Shown piece after piece: positions 36,061-46,063 of a DNA stretch of 56,785 nt (position 1 is its first letter; each line of letters starts with the position of its first letter). A program made the translations under genes and the position numbers. Below the pieces are notes generated by a model. The model saw nothing but the letters and a program-made list of their open reading frames with translations, had not been told where the DNA came from and ran no database searches. The DNA comes from Photobacterium chitinilyticum (lineage in GTDB: Bacteria; Pseudomonadota; Gammaproteobacteria; Enterobacterales; Vibrionaceae). The stretch spans positions 1-56,785 of the forward strand of contig NZ_RJLM01000019.1 in NCBI RefSeq assembly GCF_004104355.1, written 5' to 3'.

Positions 36061-36864
36061 TTACTTTTGTTCCAGCTCACGTTGTGAGGTAATAATGAAT
36101 GCTTGCGGGTAGAGGTTGGCTTTCGCTTTGTCTCGCTGGAAAATTGCCTCGTCGCGGTCCAGGTAAGGACCGAGGCGAAGGCGGTATACTTCTGCCGATT
36201 CGGCTTTTTCCAAGTCGACTTGGGTGGAAAAGTCTTGCTCTAGCTGCATAGCCATTTTTTTTGCTTTGATTTCATCGGTGACGGCTGCCAATTGCACGAA
36301 ATAGAAATGCGGGTTGGCGCTTTGCCACTCATCGGAAGATTCTGGCTTGGGCACTTGGATCAGTTCAATTTTGACCGGGGCCGTTCCGTGTTTGACCACA
36401 TCCAGTTTTGCCGCCGCCGCCATGCTTAAATCAATGATTCGACCTTCGTGAAATGGGCCGCGGTCGTTGACCCGAACAATCGCCGTTTTGCCATTATCGG
36501 TATTGGTGACCTTGACATAGCTTGGCAGAGGAAGGGTCTTGTGGGCTGCCGTCATCGAGTACATGTCATAAATCTCGCCGTTCGAGGTTTTGTGACCGTG
36601 AAATTTTTTTCCGTACCAGGAGGCATAGCCTTCTTCGGTAAAGACAGTGTTGGCATCCACTATTTTATAGTCCTGGCCACGTAGCGTGTAGTCTTTGTTG
36701 CCGGCTAAGCTTCTGGACTCATAGCGAGGTTGGGCATTTTCAATATGGTCCAGTGTCGGCGACGATTCAGGGGCGACATCATCGGCAATATCGTAGCGCT
36801 CACTGCTCGTTGTCGAGCTACAGCCTGCCAGAAAGAGTAATAGTAAAATAGGATATGCGCGCAT
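36061..36864 (-). CDS. rlpA: Septal ring lytic transglycosylase RlpA
   Basis: A 267-residue lipoprotein with lipobox LAGC and acylated Cys15. The double-psi beta-barrel domain (about 75-170) includes GYASWYGKKFHGHKT with the catalytic Glu in TSNGEIYD, and VNDRGPFHEGR. A SPOR domain (about 190-262) binds denuded glycan at the septum. It follows rodA without a gap. Confidence 0.94.
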   Translation of the reverse strand: MRAYPILLLLFLAGCSSTTSSERYDIADDVAPESSPTLDHIENAQPRYESRSLAGNKDYTLRGQDYKIVDANTVFTEEGYASWYGKKFHGHKTSNGEIYDMYSMTAAHKTLPLPSYVKVTNTDNGKTAIVRVNDRGPFHEGRIIDLSMAAAAKLDVVKHGTAPVKIELIQVPKPESSDEWQSANPHFYFVQLAAVTDEIKAKKMAMQLEQDFSTQVDLEKAESAEVYRLRLGPYLDRDEAIFQRDKAKANLYPQAFIITSQRELEQK

Positions 36865-37986
36865 TTAGGTCGCCTTAGACAACATTTTTCTATGGGTGTG
36901 AATAGACATCAGGATCCCGAAGCCAGCCATCAGGGTTACCATGGAGGTCCCGCCATAGCTGACCAGAGGAAGGGGAACCCCTACCACCGGTAATAGGCCG
37001 CTAACCATGCCGATGTTAACAAAGATATAGACGAAAAAGCTCAGTACGATACTGCCGGCCATCATACGGCCAAATGCCGTCTGTGCCCGGCTGGCAAGCA
37101 TGAGTCCTCGACCAATAATAAATAGGTAGATCGCGAGCAGGCAAATCACGCCGATCAGCCCCCATTCCTCGGCAATCACCGCAAAGATAAAGTCGGTGTG
37201 GCGTTCGGGCAAAAACTCTAACTGGGACTGGGTGCCTTGCATCCATCCCTTGCCGGCCATACCTCCCGAGCCGATTGCTATTTTTGATTGAATAATGTGG
37301 TAACCCGCCCCGAGCGGATCCGATTCCGGATTGAACAAGGTCAGTACTCGGGTACGCTGGTAGTCGCGCATCAGGAACAGCCATAACACCGGGATAAATG
37401 CTCCGAGCAGTACGCCAGCCGCACCGATGATCCGCCAGCTGATACCGGACAGGAACAGGACGAATACACCTGATGCAGCAATCAGGATAGAGGTACCGAG
37501 ATCAGGCTGCTTGGCAATCAGAATTGTCGGGACAAAGATCATAACCAGCGCAATGACGATGTTACGAAAGCTAGGGGGCAGGGGCTGGTTGCCGATAAAG
37601 CGTGCGACCATCAGTGGTACCGCCAGCTTGATCAGTTCCGATGGCTGGAAGCGGACGAAACCTAAGTTCAGCCAGCGCTGTGCCCCTTTTGACGCCTCGC
37701 CAAAAAACAAGACGCCAAGCAACAGTAGCAGTCCGACACCGAACAGATAGGGGGCCCACGTTTCGTAGTGGCGCGGAGCTATTTGGGCGAGGATAAACAT
37801 CACGCCAAGCGATAGGCACATACGAACAGCCTGGCGCTCCATCATCGGCAGGCTTTGGCCGCTGGCACTGTACATAACCAGCAGAGCAAAAGCCATCAGC
37901 GTCAGTATGCCCAGTAGAAGCGGCATATCGAGATGCAGGCGATCACTGAGGGTTCGTTTCTTTCCTGTCGCGGCCATCACACTCAT
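36865..37986 (-). CDS. rodA: Rod shape-determining peptidoglycan glycosyltransferase RodA
   Basis: A 373-residue SEDS-family polymerase with about ten membrane helices that works with PBP2 in the elongasome. Typical motifs are [48 protein letters not shown] and [11 protein letters not shown]. Its ATG overlaps the mrdA stop (ATGA), and its stop abuts the rlpA start. Confidence 0.97.
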   Translation of the reverse strand: MSVMAATGKKRTLSDRLHLDMPLLLGILTLMAFALLVMYSASGQSLPMMERQAVRMCLSLGVMFILAQIAPRHYETWAPYLFGVGLLLLLGVLFFGEASKGAQRWLNLGFVRFQPSELIKLAVPLMVARFIGNQPLPPSFRNIVIALVMIFVPTILIAKQPDLGTSILIAASGVFVLFLSGISWRIIGAAGVLLGAFIPVLWLFLMRDYQRTRVLTLFNPESDPLGAGYHIIQSKIAIGSGGMAGKGWMQGTQSQLEFLPERHTDFIFAVIAEEWGLIGVICLLAIYLFIIGRGLMLASRAQTAFGRMMAGSIVLSFFVYIFVNIGMVSGLLPVVGVPLPLVSYGGTSMVTLMAGFGILMSIHTHRKMLSKAT

Positions 37987-39938
37987 TGACTTACCTCGGC
38001 TAACTTGGCACCAGTTACCGTTTGTGATTGGTCTGGTAGCTTGGGTTTGAGCAGTATATGGTCGAAGATTTTACGAGCGACAGGGCCACCATTGGATGAG
38101 CCGCCGCCTGCATTTTCAAGTACCATCGAGACCACAATTTCTGGCTTTTCATAGGGTGCAAAAGCTGTAAATAAGGCATGATCGCGCAGGTGCTCTTCGA
38201 GTTCTTCCGCGTTATATTTTTGGTCTTCAGCCAGACCGAAGACCTGTGCTGAACCTGACTTGCCGCCGGCTTTGTATTCGGCACCATAAAACGCACGGCG
38301 AGCCGTACCGCGGGTCCCGAACAGCACCCGGTACATGCCGTTTTTGGCGATGTCCCAATATTTTTGATCGACGTTGGTGATGGGTGGGTATTCATCAAAC
38401 TTAGCCGGAACGGTAGCATCATTATCAATGATGTCTTTAAGTAGGTGTGGCGCACGAACAATACCGTTATTAACCAATACTGTAGTTGCTTTGGCGATTT
38501 GCAACGGTGTCGCTGTCCAGTAGCCCTGGCCTATCCCGACCGGAATGGTATCACCCTGATACCATGGCTGACGGAATCGCGCCTGTTTCCACTCTCGGGT
38601 CGGCATATTGGCTTTGCTTTCCTCATGGATATCGATGCCAGTGTAGTCACCGTAGCCAAAACGGCTCATCCAGTCAGAGATACGGTCGATACCCAGATCA
38701 TAGGCAACCTGGTAGAAGAAGGTATCGACGGATTCTTCAATCGCCTTGCTGATATTGACCTTGCCATGCCCCCAGCGCTTCCAGTCACGGAATGGACGGC
38801 TATTGGAATTCGGGATCTTCCAGTAGCCAGGATCGTTACGGATGGTACGCGTTGTGATCACGCCTTCGCTCAATGCTGCAACGGCCATCATTGGCTTTAT
38901 TGTTGAGGCCGGCGGGTAAATTCCCAGTGTTACGCGGTTAACAAGTGGGCGGTTTTTGTCGTTCAGGAGTTCGCGGTATTTCTTACTTGAAATTCCGTGA
39001 ACAAAGAGATTCGGGTCGTAGCTTGGACTCGATATCATGGCTAGTATCGAAGAGTCTCGCGGATCAAGTACGACGACTGAGCCACGTTTGTATTTGATGA
39101 TTTCCTCACCGGTATCCGGATCCAGCATACGTTCTGTCAGTAGTTCTTTGACATATAACTGCAGCTCAATATCGAGGTTAAGGCGGATATCCTTGCCCGG
39201 GATCGGCGGAACATACTTTAGAGTGCGGATGACTCGTCCGCGGCTGTTTACCTCGACTTCCTGGTAGCCGGAGGTGCCGTGAAGCAGATCCTCGTAGTAT
39301 TTTTCGATCCCTAGCTTACCCATATCACGGGTTGCTTTGTAGTTGCTTACTTTCTCCTCGCGCTCAAGACGCTGGAGATCGCGATCATTGATCTTGGCAA
39401 CGTAACCCAGCACATGAGTCATAGCATCGCCGTAGGGGTAGTATCGCTTGAGGTAGGCTTTGACCTCTACTCCGGGGAAGTTATGCTGGTTAACGGAAAA
39501 TAGAGCAACCTGCTGTTCAGACAGCTGGTTCAAAATTGGAACCGATTTGAATCGACGAGTTCGGCGGCGCTCTTTGCGGAATCGCGCGATATTTTCGTCG
39601 GTGATTGCCATTAACTCTCTCAGGCGGGTAAAAGTATCTTCAAGATCGTCGACTTTTTCCGTCGTGATCTCCAGTGAGTAGACTGGGCGGTTTTCGGCCA
39701 GAAGGATACCGTTACGGTCGTAGATCAGTCCGCGGTTTGGTGATACTGGAACAATTTTTATTCGGTTGTCATTTGAGCGGGTCTGGTAGTCATCATGCTG
39801 GCTGACCTGGATGTGGTACAGGTTAGTGAGCAGCAGACCTACCAGCGCAAGGATGCCGATAAATGAGACAAGAGCCCGGCGGAAAAAGAGCGCCGACTCA
39901 GCCCGATGGTCGCGGATCTGGGTTCGCTTTTGTCTCAT
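37983..39938 (-). CDS. mrdA: Penicillin-binding protein 2 (peptidoglycan D,D-transpeptidase)
   Basis: 651 residues from ATG 39938 ([11 protein letters not shown]); a TTG six bases further upstream is unlikely. One membrane anchor (about 22-42) precedes the pedestal domain and the transpeptidase domain, with STIK (active Ser), SVD and KSGSAQV. It crosslinks side-wall peptidoglycan with RodA. Order rlmH-mrdA-rodA-rlpA-dacA is standard. Confidence 0.97.
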   Translation of the reverse strand: MRQKRTQIRDHRAESALFFRRALVSFIGILALVGLLLTNLYHIQVSQHDDYQTRSNDNRIKIVPVSPNRGLIYDRNGILLAENRPVYSLEITTEKVDDLEDTFTRLRELMAITDENIARFRKERRRTRRFKSVPILNQLSEQQVALFSVNQHNFPGVEVKAYLKRYYPYGDAMTHVLGYVAKINDRDLQRLEREEKVSNYKATRDMGKLGIEKYYEDLLHGTSGYQEVEVNSRGRVIRTLKYVPPIPGKDIRLNLDIELQLYVKELLTERMLDPDTGEEIIKYKRGSVVVLDPRDSSILAMISSPSYDPNLFVHGISSKKYRELLNDKNRPLVNRVTLGIYPPASTIKPMMAVAALSEGVITTRTIRNDPGYWKIPNSNSRPFRDWKRWGHGKVNISKAIEESVDTFFYQVAYDLGIDRISDWMSRFGYGDYTGIDIHEESKANMPTREWKQARFRQPWYQGDTIPVGIGQGYWTATPLQIAKATTVLVNNGIVRAPHLLKDIIDNDATVPAKFDEYPPITNVDQKYWDIAKNGMYRVLFGTRGTARRAFYGAEYKAGGKSGSAQVFGLAEDQKYNAEELEEHLRDHALFTAFAPYEKPEIVVSMVLENAGGGSSNGGPVARKIFDHILLKPKLPDQSQTVTGAKLAEVSQ

Positions 39939-39944
39939 TGGCAA

Positions 39945-40415
39945 TTATTCTCTGTGGTAAGGATGGTTAGCGGTAATGCTCCACGCACGGTAGAGGCTTT
40001 CTGCCATCACCACCCGTACCAAAGGGTGGGGAAGTGTCAGGGGAGATAACGACCAGCTTTGATCTGCTGCAGCTTTACATGCTGGAGCCAAGCCTTCCGG
40101 CCCGCCGATCAGGATCGAAACATCACGACCGTCCAGCTTCCAGCTTTCCAGCTGCTCGGCAAGTTGCTCGGTATCCCAGCGCTTGCCCGGAATATCCAGG
40201 GTCACAATTCGGTTCCCTTTGGCTACGGCTGCCAGCATCGCTTCGCCTTCTTTTTGCAAAATGCGGGCGATATCGGCATTTTTTCCCCGTTTTCCAGCCG
40301 GGATCTCTATTAGTTCCAACGGCATATCTTTTGGGAAGCGGCGGCTATACTCTTTATAGCCTTCTTCGACCCATTTGGGCATCTTATTGCCCACGGCAAT
40401 TAATTGAAGCTTCAT
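39945..40415 (-). CDS. rlmH: 23S rRNA (pseudouridine1915-N3)-methyltransferase RlmH
   Basis: A 156-residue SPOUT-class methyltransferase that modifies Psi1915 in helix 69 of 23S rRNA. I start at ATG 40415 (MKLQLIAVG), since the TTG at 40421 is weaker. The SAM-binding knot LIGGPEGL and the closing [14 protein letters not shown] are intact. It lies six bases after rsfS. Confidence 0.96.
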   Translation of the reverse strand: MKLQLIAVGNKMPKWVEEGYKEYSRRFPKDMPLELIEIPAGKRGKNADIARILQKEGEAMLAAVAKGNRIVTLDIPGKRWDTEQLAEQLESWKLDGRDVSILIGGPEGLAPACKAAADQSWSLSPLTLPHPLVRVVMAESLYRAWSITANHPYHRE

Positions 40416-40421
40416 TGTCAA

Positions 40422-40739
40422 TTAGCCCCAAAGCTTCTCCAGTTGGTACAGGTTACGTGTGTCTTCCTGCATGATATGTAGCATCACACTACCCATATCT
40501 ACCACAACCCATTCGCCATCGTCTTCACCGCTGATCCCAAATGGAGGATAATCGATCAGTTTTGACTCTTTGTTGACGTGATCCGCAATCGAGGCTACAT
40601 GGCGATTAGATGTACCCGTACACACTACCATGAACTCTGTGATGCTCGACTTTCCGCGTACGTCTAGTGTCACAATGTCCTGGGCTTTAATATCGTCAAC
40701 TTTATCAACAATAAAATCGTGTAGTTCTTGAACCTGCAA
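40422..40739 (-). CDS. rsfS: Ribosome silencing factor RsfS
   Basis: A 105-residue factor that binds uL14 on the large subunit and blocks subunit joining in slow growth. The start appears to be TTG at 40739: GGGGA sits five to six bases ahead and the resulting N-terminus (QVQELHDFIVDKVDD) aligns with E. coli RsfS, while the nearest ATG upstream is out of frame. It begins the rsfS-rlmH-mrdA run. Upstream, nadD would be expected but is missing. Confidence 0.94.
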   Translation of the reverse strand: MQVQELHDFIVDKVDDIKAQDIVTLDVRGKSSITEFMVVCTGTSNRHVASIADHVNKESKLIDYPPFGISGEDDGEWVVVDMGSVMLHIMQEDTRNLYQLEKLWG

Positions 40740-40931
40740 AGGAATCCCCTCATTTGAGTGATTGGTGTAATTTAGTCGGCCCCAGATCGATCTGAGTCAC
40801 AATTTAGCGGCGCAGTATACCATGCACAAGCCCGTTCGATACAAGTTGGCAGTAACTTTACATAAATACCAACTTAAATAATTAACGGTGATTCAGAAGG
40901 TGAGCGTCAAGCATCGGTAATTGCGTGAAAA

Positions 40932-41957
40932 CTACTGGACTATGGTGTGTGTCCGTATGCCACACATTTCTGCACACAGGGCAGAGAGAGCCGGCCAGGG
41001 TTGAAAATCAAAGTTCGTTTTGATTTCTACCTCAAGTCTTGCCAGTTGCCGCAATAGCTGTACCAGCGTTTTGAGCGGTAAGCGGTGTAGCGCACCGATA
41101 TATACCTCACGGCGGCTTTGCCAGATGCGAAACTGCTCAAAAATAATGTTAAGTGGGGTCCCCTTGCTACCCATTTCCTGCATCTTATATAGCTGAGTCA
41201 GCTCTCGCTGTAGGGTACGCAGCAGAATCACCGCCTCGATTCCTTCGCCTTCCAACTGACGAAGTACCCGCTGGCTGCGTTTGCTCTGTCCGGCAAGAAC
41301 GGCATCGATAAGCTGGAATGGTGTGTAATGGTTATGGCGGCTCAGCGCCTCCTCGAGACGGATCACTGTTAATGCGCCATCAGGGTAAAGCAAGGTGAGT
41401 TTTTGCAGGCTTTGCGCCAGTGCCAGCAAGTTCCCTTCATGCCATTGTGCCAGCATCAAAACAGACTCGTGATCGGGCTGGAGCCCTAGCTGCTGGCATC
41501 GTCCCTGGATAAAACGCGGTAGGTGCCGGGCGTCGGGGGTATTGCACGGAATATACAGGCCCAGATCGGCAACCGTCTTGAACCACTTGGCACTTTCCTG
41601 CTTTTTATTCAGGCGCGGGCCATGCATCAGCAACAGAATGTCATTGTGCAAGGTGGCAATCACTTCTTGGAGCGCTTTGGCCTGGTTGGCATTGAGACCT
41701 GTTTCCGCCACTTCCAATTCGATGATTTGGCGTGAGGAGAAGAGGCTCATTGCCTGTGTGCAGTCGAGTACCTGGTTCCAGTCTAGCTGGTTATCAATAG
41801 TAAACGAGTGGCGTTCGTCAAACCCGGCTTGCTGGGCTGTTTGTTTAATTTGATTGCCGCATTCCTGCTTTAGCAGCGGTTCGTTGCCGAACAGAAGATA
41901 GGCTTGACGCAGCCCTTTGCTTAGCTGCTGCGTCAGTTGTTCCGGATAAATTCTCAT
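40932..41957 (-). CDS. holA: DNA polymerase III delta subunit
   Basis: A 341-residue clamp-loader subunit that opens the beta sliding clamp. It has the expected length and family features such as YLLFGNEPLLKQECGNQI, with Leu-Phe residues in AMSLFSSRQIIELE that match the clamp-binding region. It overlaps the lptE stop (ATGA). The 192 bases downstream hold no gene, only a 12-bp palindrome, CAGATCGATCTG (40783-40794), and a 7-bp AAGTTGG/CCAACTT dyad. Confidence 0.95.
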   Translation of the reverse strand: MRIYPEQLTQQLSKGLRQAYLLFGNEPLLKQECGNQIKQTAQQAGFDERHSFTIDNQLDWNQVLDCTQAMSLFSSRQIIELEVAETGLNANQAKALQEVIATLHNDILLLMHGPRLNKKQESAKWFKTVADLGLYIPCNTPDARHLPRFIQGRCQQLGLQPDHESVLMLAQWHEGNLLALAQSLQKLTLLYPDGALTVIRLEEALSRHNHYTPFQLIDAVLAGQSKRSQRVLRQLEGEGIEAVILLRTLQRELTQLYKMQEMGSKGTPLNIIFEQFRIWQSRREVYIGALHRLPLKTLVQLLRQLARLEVEIKTNFDFQPWPALSALCAEMCGIRTHTIVQ

Positions 41958-42616
41958 TCTGCTGTGTTGCTCGGGTTTGTCTCGTCGGCAAAGAGGGCGT
42001 TGCCTGCCTGTGTGTCTTCCAGCGCTTCTGTCGTTACCGTGGTATTTGCCGACTTATCGCTGTTGTCTTCAAGCATTGCCTCCAGCTCTTCTTCTTCCAG
42101 TTTATTGAAAACTGCCGTCAGGCGAGCGAGCTGACGCATGATCTGGCGCGAAGCCTGCTGGCGCATTTCGTCCTCAATCATATCGCGTTCGACCGACTTG
42201 GCCAGTGCTGTCAGTGGGTTGTCGAGGAAAGTACGGTTGACCTTCGTACTGTAAGTCTGGCTTCCTTTCTCAGGAACGACAATGTTGTAGCTGACAACGT
42301 AAGTAAGCTCGTACTCAGCCGCACGGCTATTTTGGTACAACGATAAGGTACGTTCGCCGAGTGATTCGCTGATCAGGTGCAAGTTCGGTACTGTCTCTGA
42401 CGGCGGTACGGATTCAACGCCATGCAGCTTGAACTGGGATTCAACCTGCCGCGTTAGCTGACCGTATTGGTCAAAGCTGGTCAGGGATAGTTTGGCGATG
42501 TCATCGGGCAACATATAGTTACCGCGGAGGTGGAAACCACAAGAAGCAGTGGCAAGAGCCATGACTGCAACAAAGAGGGTTCGGATTGTGCTTTTTAAGG
42601 AAAAGAAAGCTTTCAC
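41954..42616 (-). CDS. lptE: LPS assembly lipoprotein LptE
   Basis: A 220-residue lipoprotein that plugs the LptD barrel in LPS delivery to the outer surface. The signal ends in TASC with acylated Cys26, followed by FHLRG, a typical LptE start. The Glu- and Asp-rich C-terminal tail (about 165-220) looks disordered. leuS lies upstream and holA overlaps downstream, as in E. coli. Confidence 0.94.
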   Translation of the reverse strand: MKAFFSLKSTIRTLFVAVMALATASCGFHLRGNYMLPDDIAKLSLTSFDQYGQLTRQVESQFKLHGVESVPPSETVPNLHLISESLGERTLSLYQNSRAAEYELTYVVSYNIVVPEKGSQTYSTKVNRTFLDNPLTALAKSVERDMIEDEMRQQASRQIMRQLARLTAVFNKLEEEELEAMLEDNSDKSANTTVTTEALEDTQAGNALFADETNPSNTAE

Positions 42617-42707
42617 CGAGTCTGCTCCATGAAAAATTAAGTGGAAACTGACCGGTTAACGTCGTTAAACCGGCAGAGATAGTGGGTGGACCGGTTGGGA
42701 GCCGTCC

Positions 42708-42736
42708 AGTGGCCCCCGATTTACGGGGACCACTGA
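42708..42736 (-). other. Strong hairpin between leuS and lptE
   Basis: CAGTGG-c-CCCCG pairs with CGGGG-a-CCACTG: 11 base pairs with one C/A mismatch and an ATTTA loop. It lies 20 bases after the leuS stop and has no U tract on the minus strand, so it is not a classical terminator. It could be an mRNA processing or stabilising element inside the operon. Confidence 0.6.
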
Positions 42737-42756
42737 TTAGGCACGAATAAATTGCT

Positions 42757-45333
42757 TTAGTTCGCGACAATATTCAGCAATTTACCAGGAACGTAGATCA
42801 CTTTACGAATGGTCTTGTCGTCAGTGAACTTGGTTACGTTCTCATCGTTTAGTGCTATATCTTCAACCTGTTCTTTGGTCGAGTCAGCAGCAACTGTCAG
42901 CTTGGCACGTAGCTTACCGTTTACCTGTACGATGATCAGTTTTTCATCTTCAACCAATGCACTTGCATCGGCTTCAGGCCAGACGGCTTGGTCGATGTTG
43001 CTTTCACCTAATGCTTCCCACATTTCGTAGCTGATGTGTGGTGTCATTGGGTACAGCATACGAACGATAGCTTTTAGCGCTTCATCAAGCAGTGCACGAT
43101 CTTGTACTGATTCTTGAGATGCTTTCGCAAGTTTGTTCATCAGTTCCATGATGGCAGCAATTGCGGTATTGAATGTCTGACGACGGCCAATATCATCGCT
43201 TACTTTTGCAATGGTCTTGTGAACATCACGACGCAGTGCTTTTTGATCAGAAGATAGCGCAGAGACATCAACAGCTTCTGCAGCACCTTTTGATGCATGC
43301 TCGTTAACCAATTTCCATACACGTTTTAGGAAACGGTTAGCACCTTCAACGCCAGACTCCTGCCATTCAAGTGTCATGTCTGCAGGTGATGCAAACATCA
43401 TGAATAGACGAACGGTATCAGCACCGTATTTGTCTACCATCTCTTGCGGGTCGATACCGTTGTTTTTCGACTTAGACATTTTGATCATGCCTGAGTGTGT
43501 TACGTCACGGCCTTGGTTATCCACGGCTTTCTCGATGCGACCTTTGCTGTCACGCTCGATTTCAACATCCGTTGGTGCGATCCACTCTTTGGTGCCTTTG
43601 TCGTTGGTGTGGTAGAAAGCATCAGCCAGTACCATACCTTGACATAGCAGTTGCTTGAACGGCTCGTCAGATGTTACGTAACCTGCGTCACGTAGTAGTT
43701 TGTGGAAGAAGCGCGAGTACAGTAGGTGCATACAAGCGTGCTCAATACCACCAACGTACTGGTCTACTGGTAGCCAGTAGTTTGCTTTTTCTGGATCTAG
43801 GATATCGTCAGCTTGTGGTGAACAGTAACGTGCGTAGTACCAAGATGATTCCATGAAGGTATCGAAGGTATCGGTTTCACGCAGTGCTGGCTCGCCGTTA
43901 AAGGTGGTTTTTGCCCACTCTTTATCTGCTTTGATCGGGCTTGTCACGCCATCCATTACCACGTCTTCCGGAAGAATTACGGGTAGTTGATCAGCAGGAA
44001 CCGGGTGAACTTCCCCATCTTCCGTTGTTACCATCGGGATTGGCGCCCCCCAGTAACGTTGACGAGATACACCCCAGTCGCGTAGACGGAAGTTAACTGT
44101 CTTCTTACCTTTACCTTCAGCTTCCAGTTTCGCGGCAATCGCATCGAACGCTGCTTGGAAAGTTAGGCCATCAAATTCGCCAGAATCAAACAGTACACCT
44201 TTTTCAGTGTATGCCGCTTCTGATACATCTAGCTCAGAACCGTCTTCTGGTTTGATTACTGGAATGATGTCGATGCCGTACTTAGTCGCAAATTCGTAGT
44301 CACGTTGATCGTGAGCAGGAACCGCCATTACCGCACCTGTGCCGTAATCCATTAGTACGAAGTTAGCTACGTAAACAGGAACCACACGGCCGTTAAGAGG
44401 GTGGATAGCCGTTAGGCCAGTATCCATACCTTTCTTTTCCATTGTTGCTAGTTCAGCTTCAGCAACTTTGGTGTTACGACATTCATCAACGAAAGCCGCA
44501 AGCTCAGGGTTGTTCTTAGATGCCTTTTCTGCAAGAGGGTGACCGGCAGCGATACCAACGTAAGATACGCCCATAAGGGTATCTGGACGCGTTGTGTAGA
44601 CTTCTAGAGGTGCTTCTTCGCCGTTAACAGCGAAAGACAGTTCAACACCTTCAGAGCGACCAATCCAGTTGCGCTGCATGGTTTTCACCATTTCAGGCCA
44701 ACCATCAAGGTTATCCAGATCGTCAAGCAGCTCTTGTGCATATTCAGTGATCTTAATGAACCACTGAGGAATTTTCTTTTGTTCTACTGGAGTATCACAA
44801 CGCCAGCAGCAACCGTCTTCTACTTGCTCGTTAGCCAGTACCGTTTGGTCGTTCGGGCACCAGTTTACAGACGAAGTCTTCTTGTAAACCAAGCCTTTGC
44901 TGTAAAGCTTAGTGAAAAACTCTTGTTCCCAACGGTAGTACTCAGGGGTACATGTTGCGAACTCACGGCTCCAGTCGTAACCCAAGCCTAGTGATTTAAG
45001 CTGGTTCTTCATGTACTCAATGTTTTCATAAGTCCATGGGGCTGGTGCGGTGTTGTTTTTTACTGCCGCATTTTCTGCTGGCAGGCCAAATGCATCCCAA
45101 CCAATTGGCTGCATAACATTTTTGCCTTGCAAGCGCTGGTAACGTGAAACGACATCACCGATGGTGTAGTTGCGAACGTGACCCATGTGCAGTCGACCGC
45201 TTGGGTACGGGAACATGGAGAGACAGTAGAATTTTTCTTTATTTGGGTCTTCACTTACAACAAAGGTCTTGTTGTTGTCCCAGTGTTCTTGAACTTTCTG
45301 TTCAATGTCCTGTGGGCGATATTGTTCTTGCAT
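42757..45333 (-). CDS. leuS: Leucyl-tRNA synthetase
   Basis: An 858-residue class I synthetase. I start at ATG 45333 ([11 protein letters not shown]), the family N-terminus, with GGA eight to nine bases ahead; an ATG nine bases upstream is possible. HMGH (in [12 protein letters not shown]) and KMSKS mark the catalytic site, and the CP1 editing domain lies between. First gene of the leuS-lptE-holA unit. Confidence 0.97.
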   Translation of the reverse strand: MQEQYRPQDIEQKVQEHWDNNKTFVVSEDPNKEKFYCLSMFPYPSGRLHMGHVRNYTIGDVVSRYQRLQGKNVMQPIGWDAFGLPAENAAVKNNTAPAPWTYENIEYMKNQLKSLGLGYDWSREFATCTPEYYRWEQEFFTKLYSKGLVYKKTSSVNWCPNDQTVLANEQVEDGCCWRCDTPVEQKKIPQWFIKITEYAQELLDDLDNLDGWPEMVKTMQRNWIGRSEGVELSFAVNGEEAPLEVYTTRPDTLMGVSYVGIAAGHPLAEKASKNNPELAAFVDECRNTKVAEAELATMEKKGMDTGLTAIHPLNGRVVPVYVANFVLMDYGTGAVMAVPAHDQRDYEFATKYGIDIIPVIKPEDGSELDVSEAAYTEKGVLFDSGEFDGLTFQAAFDAIAAKLEAEGKGKKTVNFRLRDWGVSRQRYWGAPIPMVTTEDGEVHPVPADQLPVILPEDVVMDGVTSPIKADKEWAKTTFNGEPALRETDTFDTFMESSWYYARYCSPQADDILDPEKANYWLPVDQYVGGIEHACMHLLYSRFFHKLLRDAGYVTSDEPFKQLLCQGMVLADAFYHTNDKGTKEWIAPTDVEIERDSKGRIEKAVDNQGRDVTHSGMIKMSKSKNNGIDPQEMVDKYGADTVRLFMMFASPADMTLEWQESGVEGANRFLKRVWKLVNEHASKGAAEAVDVSALSSDQKALRRDVHKTIAKVSDDIGRRQTFNTAIAAIMELMNKLAKASQESVQDRALLDEALKAIVRMLYPMTPHISYEMWEALGESNIDQAVWPEADASALVEDEKLIIVQVNGKLRAKLTVAADSTKEQVEDIALNDENVTKFTDDKTIRKVIYVPGKLLNIVAN

Positions 45334-45386
45334 CGATGACATCCAGGATTTTGTGAGTTGAGTACAAACACATTCAATATAATCGA

Positions 45387-45415
45387 CATAGAATAACTAA
45401 AGGCAGAGGTGTCAA
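45387..45415 (-). promoter_or_regulatory. Possible leuS promoter
   Basis: On the minus strand a perfect TTGACA (45410-45415) stands 17 bases ahead of TCTATG (45387-45392). The -10 matches at only three of six positions, so the call is tentative. The -35 overlaps the left arm of an inverted repeat, CAACAATAG/CTATTGTTG (45413-45421 and 45460-45468). Confidence 0.4.
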
Positions 45416-45520
45416 CAATAGCTGAGACCAATTCGGATAGTAATTGTTAGTTCTGGCCTCTATTGTTGGAGTTAACAACACCAATAGACCGAATCGCGCT
45501 ACAGAGATAGGAGGTGACCT

Positions 45521-46003
45521 ATGGCTAAGCAAAAAAAGGAATACGAGGCGCTACTTGAGCAGGTAACTGAAACCCTTAAGCATAGTCCTGATGAGCTTAA
45601 GCAATGGGCAGAAACGACAGCTAAATACCGTCAGGCTGCCAGCGATATGACCAAGGACGAATGGGCACTAATTTCAGCCTACTTGAAACGAGATTTGAAA
45701 GAGTTCGGCAAAAATGTCGAGGAGAGCCCCGAACCGTTTTCGGAAAGCCCGTTTTACCGCGTGGTGTCAGAAACAATTTGGGAAGGATTGGCCGAAATTA
45801 CCGATAAGACCCAAATTGAATGGCACGAGGTGATGGATGATCTACAGCATCAGGGCGTTTACCAAGCTGGGGAGATCATAGGCCTTGGTAACCTAGTCTG
45901 TGAGAAATGCGGGCACCACGAATTGATCACCCACGTGAAAAAGATTGAGCCCTGCCTTAAATGCGGCCATACCCAGTTTACCCGCCGACCGCTGTCCCCT
46001 TAA
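45521..46003 (+). CDS. ybeL: Zinc ribbon-containing protein, YbeL family (DUF1451)
   Basis: 160 residues. An N-terminal helical region with EYEALLEQVTETLKH is followed by a C-terminal zinc ribbon with two CxxC knuckles (CEKCGHHEL and CLKCGHTQF, about residues 127-150). Function is unknown. GGAGGTGA at 45510-45517 is a near-perfect ribosome-binding site. E. coli ybeL also lies next to leuS. Divergent from leuS. Confidence 0.92.
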   Translation: MAKQKKEYEALLEQVTETLKHSPDELKQWAETTAKYRQAASDMTKDEWALISAYLKRDLKEFGKNVEESPEPFSESPFYRVVSETIWEGLAEITDKTQIEWHEVMDDLQHQGVYQAGEIIGLGNLVCEKCGHHELITHVKKIEPCLKCGHTQFTRRPLSP

Positions 46004-46019
46004 TCATTGCAGGCAATGA

Positions 46020-46042
46020 AAACGCGGGCTTTTCAGCCCGCG
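46020..46042 (-). terminator. Terminator of the subtilase gene (minus strand)
   Basis: A perfect 8-bp stem, CGCGGGCT with AGCCCGCG, has a four-base loop; on the minus strand it is followed by TTTTC. It lies 22 bases after the protease stop codon. The plus strand lacks a T tract after the stem, so ybeL may read through. Confidence 0.7.
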
Positions 46043-46063
46043 GAGAGTCTATCTAGAGTGGAT

